A stretch of DNA of 64,000 bases from Hyphomicrobiales bacterium (GCA_900466745.1 UBNE01000007.1:21113-85112), one strand, 5' to 3'; positions 28,891 through 44,116 are shown, numbered from the stretch's first letter. The notes: generated from the sequence alone by a model not told the origin. Translations and numbers: made by a program.

Positions 28891-29943
28891 TCAGGCGACG
28901 CGGCTCGCCAGCTCCACGGCTTCCTCGGTGACGGTGCGGTTGCGGCCGTCGCGCTTCGCCCGCATCATCGCCTGATCGGCCCGGTCGACGAGCGAGCCCG
29001 CCGTATCGCCGCGCCGGTACATGGCGACACCGAGCGAGATGGTGATGCGGCCGAGATTCTCGTTGGTCGAGCGCTTGACCAGCTCGCGCGTGAGCAGGGC
29101 CTGCCGCACCGTCTCGGCGCCGAACTTGCCGGCGATGAGGTCGGACTCGGGCAGGATGATCGCGAATTCCTCGCCGCCGAAGCGGCTGATGATCGCCTTG
29201 TCCTTGAACTTGTCCTTCATCGTGCGCGCGACGAGGCGCAGCACCTGGTCGCCGGTGAGGTGGCCATGGGCGTCGTTGAAGCGCTTGAAGAAGTCGATAT
29301 CGGCCATCACCAGCGCAAAGGGCTCGCGCCGCAGCGTCGCCTGATCGATCGACTTCTGCAGCATCTCCTCGAAATGGCGGCGGTTGGCGAGGCCGGTCAG
29401 CGGGTCGGTCAGGGCTTCGGCGCGGGTCGATTCCAGCGCCTCGCGCAGATTGCGGATCTCGTTGGCGCTGTTGCGCAACTCGGCTTCGAGCTGGGCCTTG
29501 CGCGTCACCTCCTCGCGGGTCGACAGCACCAGCGCCTCGACCCATTCGCGCAGTTTCTGCCGGTCGCTCACCGGCGGCACGTCCTCGGACATCGCCGTCA
29601 GCCGGCCGTGGTAGAGCTCGCTGGAGCCGAGCGCCTTGTCGACCAGCGCCATCATCGCGTCGATCTCGCCCAGCACCTGCAAGCTGGTGCGCTCGGCCTG
29701 GCGCGAGAAGCGCTCGGTGTTGATGAAGCGTTCGTAGAGGCTGTCGATGTCGGCGGCGGTGATCTTGCCGTCGCCGCCGGCCAAGATCGCGTTCAGCGCG
29801 ATGCTCACCGCCGGCATTTCGCCGCTCAGATGGGCGTACCAGACCTCGAAGGCGCGGGGATAGCCCGGCGAGCCGTGCCGGCGCATGGCCGTGACGACGC
29901 GCTCGGCCAGATCGTGATGGGCGGAAACCGGGGCCTCGTCCAT
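28891..29943 (-). CDS. GGDEF-domain diguanylate cyclase
   Basis: 350-residue protein with a soluble helical N-terminal region (about 1-150, no membrane segment), a coiled linker (about 150-190, LRNSANEIRNLREALESTRAE is typical) and a C-terminal GGDEF domain. The active-site half is GGEEF at residues 256-260, so the enzyme should make cyclic-di-GMP from GTP. No RxxD inhibitory site is seen at the usual place before GGEEF, so product inhibition may be weak. No EAL domain. The signal sensed by the N-terminus is unknown. Confidence 0.87.
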   Translation of the reverse strand: MDEAPVSAHHDLAERVVTAMRRHGSPGYPRAFEVWYAHLSGEMPAVSIALNAILAGGDGKITAADIDSLYERFINTERFSRQAERTSLQVLGEIDAMMALVDKALGSSELYHGRLTAMSEDVPPVSDRQKLREWVEALVLSTREEVTRKAQLEAELRNSANEIRNLREALESTRAEALTDPLTGLANRRHFEEMLQKSIDQATLRREPFALVMADIDFFKRFNDAHGHLTGDQVLRLVARTMKDKFKDKAIISRFGGEEFAIILPESDLIAGKFGAETVRQALLTRELVKRSTNENLGRITISLGVAMYRRGDTAGSLVDRADQAMMRAKRDGRNRTVTEEAVELASRVA

Positions 29944-30053
29944 GACATGCCATTCCCGTGCGAAGCGGGTCGCGGCTTTCGGCCACGTCAGCTTCGATCG
30001 TTCAATCGAAGCGGGACATCCTGTCCGTATCTACGGCGGCATGCGCCCGTCCA

Positions 30054-30076
30054 CCGCGATACGAGCCGTATCGCGG
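30054..30076. terminator. Hairpin between rhlE-like gene and GGDEF gene
   Basis: CCGCGATACG (30054-30063) pairs perfectly with CGTATCGCGG (30067-30076) over a three-base loop. No T-run. It lies about 50 bases after the helicase gene and may end that transcript. Confidence 0.45.
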
Positions 30077-30126
30077 CGGCGAAAACATCGCGCGAAAGCC
30101 GTTAAGATCGGGTTTACGAAGCCGCG

Positions 30127-31587
<1,461 letters not shown>

Positions 31588-31749
31588 CGCGTTTCGCGCT
31601 TCTTCAGAGTCGGTGGCACATGGCGGGAAGACCTCATCAACCGCCACGCTGGCGCGACAACTGGACCTGCGCGCCTTCGGACCGCTGTGGAATGCAAAGA
31701 AAATGCGGCAAAGTCAATCACGTAGCCTGAAAAGGACGCTTTTTGCCTG

Positions 31750-32460
31750 ATGAAGGACCCTCTCGTTCTCGTTCCCGGCCTCAGTTGCAACGCCGCACTC
31801 TACGCTCCGCAATGGTCCGCGCTCGCCGATGGCCGCCTGGTTCTGGTGGCCGAACACAGCCGGGACGACAGCCTCGGCGCCATCGCCGAACGGCTTCTCG
31901 CCGCCGCGCCGCCGCGTTTCGCGCTCTGCGGCCTGTCGATGGGAGGCTATGTCGCCTTCGAGGTGCTGCGCCGCGCGCCCGGGCGCGTGGCGCGGCTCGC
32001 GCTGCTCGACACCAGCGCCAGGCCGGCGACGCCCGAGAGCAACGAGCCGCGCGCCCAGATGATCGATCTGGCGGAGAAGGGCGCCTATGACAACGTCACC
32101 ACCCTGCTCTGGCAGCGGCTGGTGGCGCCGGCGCGCCTGGCGGACGAGCGGCTGCGGCTTACGGTGCGGCGGATGGCCGAGGATATCGGCGCGGACGGCT
32201 TCGTGCGCCAGCAGAAGGCGATCATGCAGCGGCCGGATTCGCGGCCCGCTCTCGCCGGACTCGCTTTGCCGACGCTCGTCCTCGTCGGGGAGGAGGACGT
32301 GATCACCCCGGTCGAGGAGGCGCGGGAGATGGCCGGGATCGTCGGAGAGCAGGCCCGGCTCGCCACCTTGCCTGGCTGCGGCCATTTGTCGACGCTGGAG
32401 GAGCCGGAGCGGGTGACGGCCGAGCTGGCGCGCTGGCTCGAGGCGGGCCATTCGGGCTGA
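31750..32460 (+). CDS. Alpha/beta hydrolase
   Basis: 236-residue alpha/beta-hydrolase fold. It has the oxyanion region VLVPGLSC, the nucleophile elbow GLSMGG, an acid near VGEEDVITP and the final histidine in GCGHLSTLEEPERV. No lid-domain expansion and no signal peptide, so it is a small cytoplasmic esterase/hydrolase of unknown substrate. It diverges from the helicase across about 160 bases. Confidence 0.85.
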   Translation: MKDPLVLVPGLSCNAALYAPQWSALADGRLVLVAEHSRDDSLGAIAERLLAAAPPRFALCGLSMGGYVAFEVLRRAPGRVARLALLDTSARPATPESNEPRAQMIDLAEKGAYDNVTTLLWQRLVAPARLADERLRLTVRRMAEDIGADGFVRQQKAIMQRPDSRPALAGLALPTLVLVGEEDVITPVEEAREMAGIVGEQARLATLPGCGHLSTLEEPERVTAELARWLEAGHSG

Positions 32461-32628
32461 ACGGGCTTTTTACGGTTCGGCAGCGGAACCGCGCGGCTCA
32501 TCCCGGGCGACCGCGGGGAGATCCGGGGTCCATGACTGAACGGTTCCGGCACGGGCCCGGATCTTTGCTTGGCTCCGTCCGGGACGGCCCGCGTCCTTGT
32601 CGAGAGCCGGCTCGGTGCGGTGCGGCGA

Positions 32629-32889
32629 TCAGCGCGGCAGGGCGCAGGGGTCGAGCTTGCTCTCGTTGGCGATGTGGCCGATCGAGCCGGTGACCATCGG
32701 ATCGACCGGCTGGCGCTTCGAGGCGGCGAGGCTCGCCTGCGCCAGCCTGCCCTTGTCGAGGCCTGCGGTCTGGCTCGAGACGAAATTGGCGGCGATGACC
32801 GAGAGAAAGGCGATGGCGGCGGCGGCCTCGGCGATGTCGGTCGCCACGGTGCCGCGGTTGTTCTTCCAGAACAGTTCGATCAGGCGCAT
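32629..32889 (-). CDS. Small single-helix protein, Flp/Tad-pilin-like
   Basis: 86-residue protein. The ATG at 32889 follows GGAGAG. A short basic head (MRLIELFWKNNRG) leads into a hydrophobic helix (TVATDIAEAAAAIAFLSV), then a polar tail. The layout, a glycine before a T/A-rich helix, recalls Flp-type class IVb pilins, but the conserved Glu at position +5 is an Asp, and no tad or prepilin-peptidase genes are near. The family is uncertain. Confidence 0.5.
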   Translation of the reverse strand: MRLIELFWKNNRGTVATDIAEAAAAIAFLSVIAANFVSSQTAGLDKGRLAQASLAASKRQPVDPMVTGSIGHIANESKLDPCALPR

Positions 32890-32996
32890 CGCGCTCTCCA
32901 GGGCCCGTTTCGGCGCGGGTACGGGCGCCAGCATGCGCCGGGAGCGGTAAAAGCTTGGTTAGCCGGAGCTTTCCGGACAGCCTGCAATCGTCAGGA

Positions 32997-33929
32997 TCAG
33001 GGGCCGGCCTCCGGTAGCCGGCCTTCCAGCCCTGCGCGATGCGCGCGAAACAGCTTGCGCAGCGCCGCCAGAACCGCGCCGACGCCGGGGCGTTGCCGCG
33101 AGACGTCGTGCGAGAGCAGGAAGATGTCGTCGCCGGTCGCCTCCGGCGGCGGCGCGAGGCGCTCGAGCGCCGGGTCGGCGTCCGCCATGAAGCAGGGCGC
33201 CATCGACAGGGCGCCGGCCGAACGGATGCTTTCGTAGCGCGCCGCGGAATCGCCGACGCGGGCCGCGATCGGCCGCCCCTCGGCATAGCGCAGGATATGA
33301 TCGTCGATCCGGGAAGAGGTCTCGCGGTTGACCGAGATGATCGGCGCCGTCGCCGGATCGACGTCGCGGCGGCAATAGAGCGCCTGCATCAGCCGGCCGA
33401 TCTTCTGGGCGTAATAGCCGGGCTCGTCCGGTGGCCTGCTCATCCGCAGCGCGACGTCCGCTTCGCCATGGGCCAGACTGAGGCGCTCGCGCGTGCTGAG
33501 GATGACGATCTCGATGTCCCCGGCATCGCGGGAGACCGTGGTGGCGTGCCTGGTCAGGAACAGGCTGATCGAGGTCGTCGCGGTGACGCGCACCGGCGCA
33601 TCGGCGAGCGGGCGGGCAGCCTCGGCGCGCGACAGGAAGCGCCGGGTCGCCGCCGCGATGGCCGCCGCTTCCACCGCGAGCGCGCATCCGGCGCCGGTCG
33701 GCACCAGCCGGTTGGCCTCGCGAAGGAAGAGCTGGAGGCCGAGATCCTTCTCCAGCGCCTTCAGCCGGCGCGCGACGGTGGCCTCGCTCAGGCCGAGCCG
33801 CGCCGCCGCCACGGCCATCGACCCGGCGACGGCGACGGCTTCGAAGATGCGGATGTCGTCCCAGGAGGGCTGTCCGGCTGCCGCCAGCCGGCCATCGGGT
33901 CGAGATGCAGATGCAGCAGACCCAGCCAT
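32997..33929 (-). CDS. LysR-family transcriptional regulator
   Basis: 310-residue LTTR. The N-terminal winged helix is clear (DDIRIFEAVAVAGSMAVAAA, LGLSEATVARRLKALEKDLG, LFLREANRLVPTGAG), followed by a substrate-binding domain (about 110-300). A 22-residue Ala/Ser-rich lead precedes the DNA-binding domain. No divergently transcribed target gene stands next to it: upstream lies a 270-base gap and the end of parE. Ligand and regulon unknown. Confidence 0.87.
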   Translation of the reverse strand: MAGSAASASRPDGRLAAAGQPSWDDIRIFEAVAVAGSMAVAAARLGLSEATVARRLKALEKDLGLQLFLREANRLVPTGAGCALAVEAAAIAAATRRFLSRAEAARPLADAPVRVTATTSISLFLTRHATTVSRDAGDIEIVILSTRERLSLAHGEADVALRMSRPPDEPGYYAQKIGRLMQALYCRRDVDPATAPIISVNRETSSRIDDHILRYAEGRPIAARVGDSAARYESIRSAGALSMAPCFMADADPALERLAPPPEATGDDIFLLSHDVSRQRPGVGAVLAALRKLFRAHRAGLEGRLPEAGP

Positions 33930-34202
33930 GGCGTCAGGGACGGGCGGTCGACCGGGGCAGGGGCTTTGCGGTCATGGCAACTCGGGAAGCGGAAGGGGGT
34001 GGGCATGGGCGAACCCTGCCAGCCCCGGCGGATGGCGGCAGCCCGGCGGTGCTGGTCTCCACCCCTGCAGAACTGCCGGCCTCGCCGCTCTCGATGCCAA
34101 CCCTCGCGCCCGCCCCTGGGTCATTGCCGGCCTGCCGTCACTGCTTCGCCGCGCGCGCCATGACGGCAAATCCGCATCGGTCCGTCTCAAAGGCAGCCGG
34201 TC

Positions 34203-36284
<2,082 letters not shown>

Positions 36285-36565
36285 CGCGTCCAATGCTTCC
36301 TGATTCGCAACGCAAAACTCTAGCGCATTCCGGCCCGTCCTGCGCTCGCCGCCGCTTATAGACGGCCCGGCCCGCTATAAAAACCTCGCCTTCCGCATCT
36401 GTCAGGAGCGCGGCGTCATCCGCCGGTCATCGGCGGCCGCGACACCGGGGCGCGGAACCCGGCCCGTTCAGGCTGCGTTAAGCGCCAAGGTCGAGGATGA
36501 TGCGCATGACCGGGCCAGTGCGGCGATTCGCAACATGCTACGGTCGGCCTGAGGGGGAGGGCGTC

Positions 36566-36766
36566 GTGGTGTCGCGTCAGTCGGTTCCTGTGACGAGAAT
36601 GGCCGGGCTCCAGCGGGCGGCGCGGATGGCCGGAGAATCCTTCGGCTACGAGGATGCCAGGCTCGCGACGGAAGCGCCGCGCCTCGACTGGCTGTTCTCG
36701 CGCGGCCTCTGGTGGCTCGTCGCCACGGCCGCCGGCGCCGGGCTCGCCTTCCTGCATTTTTCCTGA
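36566..36766 (+). CDS. Small hypothetical membrane protein (GTG start)
   Basis: 66-residue protein if translation begins at the GTG at 36566, which follows GGGGGAGG by about 5 bases. A longer ATG form starts at 36497. The C-terminus is one hydrophobic helix (WWLVATAAGAGLAFLHF), preceded by an amphipathic, charged segment. I do not recognise a family. It lies alone between parE and the glycan cluster. Confidence 0.45.
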   Translation: MVSRQSVPVTRMAGLQRAARMAGESFGYEDARLATEAPRLDWLFSRGLWWLVATAAGAGLAFLHFS

Positions 36767-36937
36767 GACTCCGCCGCGCCCGCGTTCGGATCGGGCGGCG
36801 ATCCGGTCCACGCGAAATATCAACCTTTCTGCCTTAGCCCTGGCGGCGGAGGGGTTCGCAGCGTGAACAGCGTCATCATCGGTCATACCGCCCCGGCGAG
36901 TGCTTTCGCCGCGTTCGTCGCCGGCTGAGGCGAAGCG

Positions 36938-38320
36938 ATGGCGAAGCTCGTCGCGCTCGGCGCCTATTTTTATCAGGCTGTCCTGGCGCTGGGGCTGCTT
37001 CTGGTCGTCTCCAACCGGCTGCCTTCGGCGGAGTTCACCGCCTATTCGCTGTTCGTCTCGATCGTCCAGTTCGCGGCGATCGCCTGCTTCGAATGGATCC
37101 GTTTCGCCTGCAGCCGCTTCTATCCCGGACCCGACGCCGCGAGCGAGACCGCCGAGCGCGCAACCCTCACCGTCGAATTCCTCGCCTGCTGCGCGTTCTG
37201 CGCATGCGGCGGGCTGGTTGCGTGGCTCTGCGGAGTATCCGCACCGCTTGCAGGGCTCGGCGCGTTTGCGGCGATCGTGCAGGGCGGCAGCGAGATCCAT
37301 CTTGCCATGCTGCGCTTCCGCCACGCCTTCCGGCTGTTTTCCCGGATGCAGGCGCTGCGGGCCTCGCTGCTGGCGGCGGGGACGCTCGCCGGTGCCTGGG
37401 CGGGGGCGGATTTCGCCCATGTCCTCGCCGGCATGACAGCGGGCTATCTCGCCTATGCGGTGGTGGCGGGGTTGGCCGATCGCGCGAGCTTCGGCGCGCC
37501 GATGCGCTGGAGTCCGCAAGCCACGCGCCGGCACCTCGCCTATGGCGGCGTCTCGGCCGGCGCGGCGGTCGCCGCGATGCTGGCGCCGCTCGGCCTGAAG
37601 GCGATCTTCACCGCCATGCTGGGCGGGCAGGGCGCGGCCGCCCCACTCCTGGCGCTCGACCTGCTGCAGCGCCCATTCGTCCTGGTCGTCTCGGCGATCC
37701 ATGCCATCCGCTACCCGTCGCTGGTGCAGCTCTTCGACCGCGACGGCGACGGCATGGCGTTTCGCCGCGAGCTCGGCCGTTACTACGCCTTGCTGGCCGG
37801 CTTCTGCACGATGGGGGCGGCGGCCGTACTGAGCCTGCTCGCTCTGGCGAGCGCCTTCCTGATCGCGCCGGAGCTGCGCGAGGCTTTCCTCCGGGTGGCG
37901 CCGCTGATCACGCTGACCGCGCTCGCCCGCGCGTTGGTGCAGACGCTGCTGCCGACAGCCGCGCATCTCCAGCGCCGGCTTGGAGCCATCGCCCTGCTGG
38001 CCGTGATCGATTCCGCGCTGATGTGCCTCGGCGCCCTGATTGCCGCGGGGCTTCTCGGCGGCTCCGACGTGGCCATCTCCGGCGGTGCGGCGGCGGGAGC
38101 CCTGATCGCCTTGGCGGGCGGACTGCTGCTGCTGCGCCTGCTGCCCTTCGAGCCGCAACGCCTGCCGCTCGTCCTCGGCCTCGGGGCGCTGGCCTCCGCC
38201 TGGGCCGTCGCGGCGTGGTTCTCCGACAGTCCCGCCCTGGCCGCCGCCGCCGGGCTCGCCGCGACGCTAATCGCCAGCCTGCCGGCGCTGCCGCGGATGC
38301 TGCGCTGGCTGGCGCAGTGA
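36938..38320 (+). CDS. Polysaccharide flippase (Wzx/MOP superfamily)
   Basis: 460-residue protein with about 12-14 hydrophobic helices over its whole length and almost no soluble domain, typical of lipid-linked oligosaccharide flippases. It begins MAKLVALGAYFYQAVLALGL. Residues GGQGAAAPLLALDLLQRPF lie mid-protein. GAGGCGAAG before the ATG supports the start. Its neighbours are two glycosyltransferases, which suggests export of a glycan unit. No polymerase (Wzy), chain-length (Wzz) or priming transferase is in the window. Confidence 0.8.
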   Translation: MAKLVALGAYFYQAVLALGLLLVVSNRLPSAEFTAYSLFVSIVQFAAIACFEWIRFACSRFYPGPDAASETAERATLTVEFLACCAFCACGGLVAWLCGVSAPLAGLGAFAAIVQGGSEIHLAMLRFRHAFRLFSRMQALRASLLAAGTLAGAWAGADFAHVLAGMTAGYLAYAVVAGLADRASFGAPMRWSPQATRRHLAYGGVSAGAAVAAMLAPLGLKAIFTAMLGGQGAAAPLLALDLLQRPFVLVVSAIHAIRYPSLVQLFDRDGDGMAFRRELGRYYALLAGFCTMGAAAVLSLLALASAFLIAPELREAFLRVAPLITLTALARALVQTLLPTAAHLQRRLGAIALLAVIDSALMCLGALIAAGLLGGSDVAISGGAAAGALIALAGGLLLLRLLPFEPQRLPLVLGLGALASAWAVAAWFSDSPALAAAAGLAATLIASLPALPRMLRWLAQ

Positions 38321-38328
38321 GGGACGTC

Positions 38329-39228
38329 ATGCACGAGGAAACACCCGCCATGAGGATCGTCGTCGGGATCGCCACCGCAGGGCGGCGCGAGGTGCTGTGC
38401 GACACGCTCGCGGCTCTGGCCGGGCAGCGGCGCCGGCCGGACGAGATCCTGGTCTGTCCGGCGCAGGAGGAGGATGTCGACTGGGCCTTTGCCGCCACGC
38501 TGGCCGTGCCGGTCAGGCGCCTCGCGCCGCGCCGGGGCCTGTGCCTGCAGCGCAACGCGATCCTCGATGCGATCGCCGAGGCCGACCTGCTGCTGTTCTT
38601 CGACGACGATTTCCTGCCAGCTCAGGACTTCATCGCCGCGGCGGAGGCGCTGTTTTCCGGGCAGGGCGATGTCGTCGTGGCGACGGGCGAGGTCCTGGCC
38701 GACGGCATCCACGGGCCGGGGCTCGGTGCCGAAGAAGCCCGGGCGATCCTGGCGCGCGACCGGCCGCCCGCAACGGCGCGGCTGATCCCGGTCGAGAACG
38801 CCTATGGCTGCAACATGGCGTTCCGCATGGCGGCGATCCGGGCCGCGGGAGTGCGCTTCGACGAGAACCTACCGCTCTATGGCTGGCAGGAGGATACCGA
38901 TTTCTGCGCGCAGCTCGCCGGCCAGGGGCGGATTGTGCGCAGCACGGCGCTGCGCGGCGTGCACCGCGGCAGCAAGCGCGGCCGGACCTCCGGCCTGCGC
39001 TTCGGCTATTCGCAGATCGCCAACCCGTTTTACCTGGTACGCAAGGGCACCCTCAGGCCCCGCAGGGCCCTGCGCATGGCTGCGGGCAACATTGCCGCGA
39101 ATATCGGCGGCAGCCTGAAGCCGAACAATCCCGTCGACCGGCGCGGCCGGCTGAAGGGCAATTGCCTCGCCTTCTGGGACTTGCTGCGCGGGCGGCTCGC
39201 GCCGCAGCGGATTCTGTCACTGGAGTAG
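38329..39228 (+). CDS. Family 2 glycosyltransferase
   Basis: 299-residue GT-A type enzyme (or 292 from the ATG at 38350). The N-terminal nucleotide-sugar fold starts VVGIATAGRREVLCDTLAAL. The metal/UDP site is FFDDDF (a DxD-type motif), and the acceptor-side motif is the ED of GWQEDTDFC. The end (NPFYLVRKGTLRPRRAL) is hydrophobic/basic and may lie against the membrane. It starts 8 bases after the flippase stop with GAGGGA between, so the two are one operon. Sugar specificity unknown. Confidence 0.85.
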   Translation: MHEETPAMRIVVGIATAGRREVLCDTLAALAGQRRRPDEILVCPAQEEDVDWAFAATLAVPVRRLAPRRGLCLQRNAILDAIAEADLLLFFDDDFLPAQDFIAAAEALFSGQGDVVVATGEVLADGIHGPGLGAEEARAILARDRPPATARLIPVENAYGCNMAFRMAAIRAAGVRFDENLPLYGWQEDTDFCAQLAGQGRIVRSTALRGVHRGSKRGRTSGLRFGYSQIANPFYLVRKGTLRPRRALRMAAGNIAANIGGSLKPNNPVDRRGRLKGNCLAFWDLLRGRLAPQRILSLE

Positions 39229-39234
39229 GGGGCG

Positions 39235-40338
39235 TCAGCGCCGCTGCGCCGACATTTCCGAAAGGACCGAGAGCAGGGAGGCGGCGCTCTGGTCCCAGGA
39301 GAAGCGCGCGAGATTGGCCCGTCCCTTTTCGGTGAGGCCGAGGACGTCAGTGCCGGCATCCATGATCCGACGCATCGCATCTTCGAGACTGCCGTGGTCG
39401 CGAGGGTCGAAATAGAGCGCCGCATCCCCGCAGGCCTCGCGCACAGCCGGGATGTCGGCGGCCAGGACCGGGCAGCCCTGCGTCATGGCTTCGAGCGGCG
39501 GGATGCCGAAGCCTTCATAGAGGCTCGGAAAGACGAAGGCGCGCGCCCGGCGCTCGAGCGCGACGATCTCGGCATCCGTCAGCCGACCGGTGAAGATCAG
39601 GTTTTCCGCGTTCGCCGGGGCTGCGGCCTTGAACACGCCGCCCCGGTCGAGCGCGCCCGCGATCACGAGCTTCCAGCCGCGTTTCCCGAGGGCGTCGAAG
39701 GCACGGATGGCGAAGTCGACGTTTTTGTTGGGTTTCAGCGTCCCCAGCATGAAGAGGAAGTTCGCATCTTCGAGGCCCAGCCGCGGCAGGATGGTGTCGT
39801 CCGGAGCCAATCCTGAGAAGTGGTCAGTGGCGTTGTAGATGACCGGAATCCTGTCAGGCTCCACCCCGAAGACCGCGCTCAGTTCCCCGCGGGAGAACCG
39901 GGATACGGTCGCGATGCGCGCGGTTCGCGTCAGCCCGAAGCCGAGCAGCTTGTGGGTGGTGCGATAGGCCCTGCTGAAGGCTTCCGGGTGCCGGAAAATC
40001 GTGACGTCGTGAATCACCACGAGCTGCCGGCGATGAAGCAGCGGGCCACTTCCGCCGAAGCCGACGAGCAGGTCGCCAGCGGCCCGGCGCGCGAGCGAGG
40101 TCTGTTCCCAGAGATGGCCCGAGAACGGGCCGAAGCGTTCAAGGGCGATGTGCCGGAATTCGCCGGTCTCGGGGACGTCCGGCGGAGCCAGGAGGCGCCA
40201 GCGCGCCCGGCTGAGCGCTTCTGGAAGGTCTCCGGAGCCGATGCGCCGGTCAAGCGCCTTGGTCAACTCGAGCGCGAAACGCTGCACGCCGGTCAGCGGC
40301 TGGCCGAGGAAACGGCCGTTGATCGAGATCACCTGCAA
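39235..40338 (-). CDS. Family 4 (group 1) glycosyltransferase
   Basis: 367-residue GT-B enzyme. The donor domain carries LGTLKPNKNVDFAIRAFD, the conserved FPSLYEGFGIPPLEAMTQG with its E-x7-E pair, and GCPVLAADIPAVREACGDAALYFDP. The acceptor domain includes INGRFLGQPLTGVQRFA, found in mannosyl- and rhamnosyl-type enzymes. The start is probably the TTG at 40338 or GTG at 40332. It is convergent with the GT2 gene, whose stop is 6 bases away. Confidence 0.86.
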   Translation of the reverse strand: MQVISINGRFLGQPLTGVQRFALELTKALDRRIGSGDLPEALSRARWRLLAPPDVPETGEFRHIALERFGPFSGHLWEQTSLARRAAGDLLVGFGGSGPLLHRRQLVVIHDVTIFRHPEAFSRAYRTTHKLLGFGLTRTARIATVSRFSRGELSAVFGVEPDRIPVIYNATDHFSGLAPDDTILPRLGLEDANFLFMLGTLKPNKNVDFAIRAFDALGKRGWKLVIAGALDRGGVFKAAAPANAENLIFTGRLTDAEIVALERRARAFVFPSLYEGFGIPPLEAMTQGCPVLAADIPAVREACGDAALYFDPRDHGSLEDAMRRIMDAGTDVLGLTEKGRANLARFSWDQSAASLLSVLSEMSAQRR

Positions 40339-40553
40339 CTTCTGGGCACTGCCTTCCAGAATGAGTCGGCCGACACTGCCGGACCATGGGTAAAGGCCGG
40401 GTTATCCCCGGTTGAGCCCGCGACGTGGTCGAAAACGCTGTCAATCGCTTGCGTTATAAGAATTTATGCCTATTATGTTCCCTGTTCGTTCTCGCTATCG
40501 CACCGCGGCGGCGAGGCGGGCGAAACCAAATTTGAGCCGTCTTGGAGTTTTCA

Positions 40554-41937
40554 ATGCCTGGCTATCGGATTCTCGACGACATGGTGATCGCAGACCCGGC
40601 CACGCCGGCGCCGTCCGGCTTCACCACCGCAACAATCGGAGACGCAATCGAGGCGGCGCGCAATGCCGCAAAGCCGCTTCAGCTTCGCCCGGGCACCTAC
40701 GACATGTCGAATATCGATATCGCGACAACAAGCGGTTCCGGTCGCGGCGGGCGAGGCCATTCTGCGGCTCACGGGCGGGAATTACGGCCTTCGGGTTTCG
40801 AGCCAGACCGGCATGACGTTCCGGAACATCGTCTTCGACGGCGAGAGTCTCGGCTTGCCGGCCTATTCTGCTCCGAACGTCATCACGGCGGCAGCGGGCC
40901 TCGTCATCGTCGACAACGTCTATGACGTCGTGTTCTCGCGCTGCACGTTCCGCAACACGGCCAAGACCGCTGCCGAGCCGGCGGGATCCTATAAGGCTGC
41001 GCTCCTGTGCGTGAACGATTCGCGCCCTCGCGTCAGCCAGTGCAACTTCAACAATATCGACGTTGCCGTCTGGGCGTTCAGCTCCGAGATCCTTGTCGAG
41101 GATTGCCGTGTAATCGGCGCGAAGAACAACGGCATCGCGATCTACGGCACGATCGGAAGCGGCGGAAACCTCTCCGTCGTCCGCAACAACTTCATCAACT
41201 TCGTTGACAGCGACGCCGGGACCGGCGCCAACGGGAACGGCATCTCAGCCTATCTGGCCAACGACGTTTCCATTGTCGGCAACACCATCTTCAATTGCGC
41301 CTTTTCGGCGGTTCGCGTCAACGCCGGTTCGCGAGCCTTCATCGAAGGCAATTCCTGCTGGAATATCCGGGAGGCCTGTCTCTATTACGAGGCGCCGGCT
41401 GCCGGGCAGGACGGGACGGGCGCCACCATCGTCAACAATCGGGTCGATACTGCCGGCGCCGGCATCAACGTCGCCAATTCCGGCTATTACGGTGACGGCG
41501 TGGCTCGCCGCTCGATCGTCGCAGGCAATCAGATCGGCAACCTCGTCTCCACGCTCATTCCGGGGTCGGACGGAGTGGGAGATTACGAGACCGGCGCCAT
41601 CGGCATTACGGTGGAGCAGGATTCCGTCGTCAGCGGCAATATCATCGAAGGCGCGGCCGGCGGCATCAAGCTCGGCGTGGCCCAGGGGGCTCGCGATCTC
41701 GTTTGCGACGGCAATCTGATCCGGGGCTGCGGCGTCGGGATCGCCTTCTCGTCCAGCGCCGAAGCCGGGAAGATGGTGATCAGCAACAACATCATCTCGG
41801 GCGCGGGAGCCAATGCGATCGTTTCGGCCGCGACGGTCGTGCTCATTCCGCCGCTCACGCCCTACGACGCCAATCTCTCTTCCCAGACGGCGGGAAGCGC
41901 CGGCCAGATCCTCATCGCAGGCAATCGCGCTTCCTGA
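40554..41937 (+). pseudogene. Right-handed beta-helix protein, frameshifted
   Basis: The start is ATG 40554 with GGAG upstream. The first ~60 residues (MPGYRILDDMVIADPATPAP, IGDAIEAARNAAKPLQLRPG, TYDMSNIDIATTSG) read well, then the frame turns Arg/Gly-rich and stops at 40925. The next frame carries the sensible continuation from about 40735 (VPVAAGEAILRLTGGNYGLR) to 41937, a long array of beta-helix rungs (NNFINFVDSD, VVSGNIIEGAAGGIKLG). One extra base near 40730-40745 explains this. The pattern resembles the TIGR03808/NosD-like repetitive proteins, but no signal peptide is seen. It could be a decayed gene, a sequencing error or a real frameshift. Confidence 0.72.
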
Positions 41938-41954
41938 GGAGCGGGAGACCGCAT

Positions 41955-41986
41955 AAAAAAGGCCGGGGCGCATCAGCGCCCCGGCC
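41955..41986 (-). terminator. Rho-independent terminator of glnA
   Basis: On the minus strand, GGCCGGGGCGC (41976-41986) pairs perfectly with GCGCCCCGGCC (41961-41971), TGAT loop, followed by six T (41955-41960). It lies about 20 bases after the glnA stop. Confidence 0.93.
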
Positions 41987-42008
41987 TGCCGGCCGCAGCC
42001 GGTCTCTC

Positions 42009-43418
<1,410 letters not shown>

Positions 43419-43515
43419 TTCAGCAATTCCTCTTGCCAGCAGCTTCTCAAATTCGCGCGCTGCGGGCGTGTTCAAGCCACCCGGCAGCTCTCGACCGTCT
43501 CAATGCGGGAAAACG

Positions 43516-44010
<495 letters not shown>

Positions 44011-44116
44011 TCATGAGGCAAAAAACAGCACAAAAATACATCATCAGCCTATTTATTGAACAACGCTTCCGGCCGGGGATGTTGTCGGTGGGCGCCGCCT
44101 GCCGTCATGATGGGCC

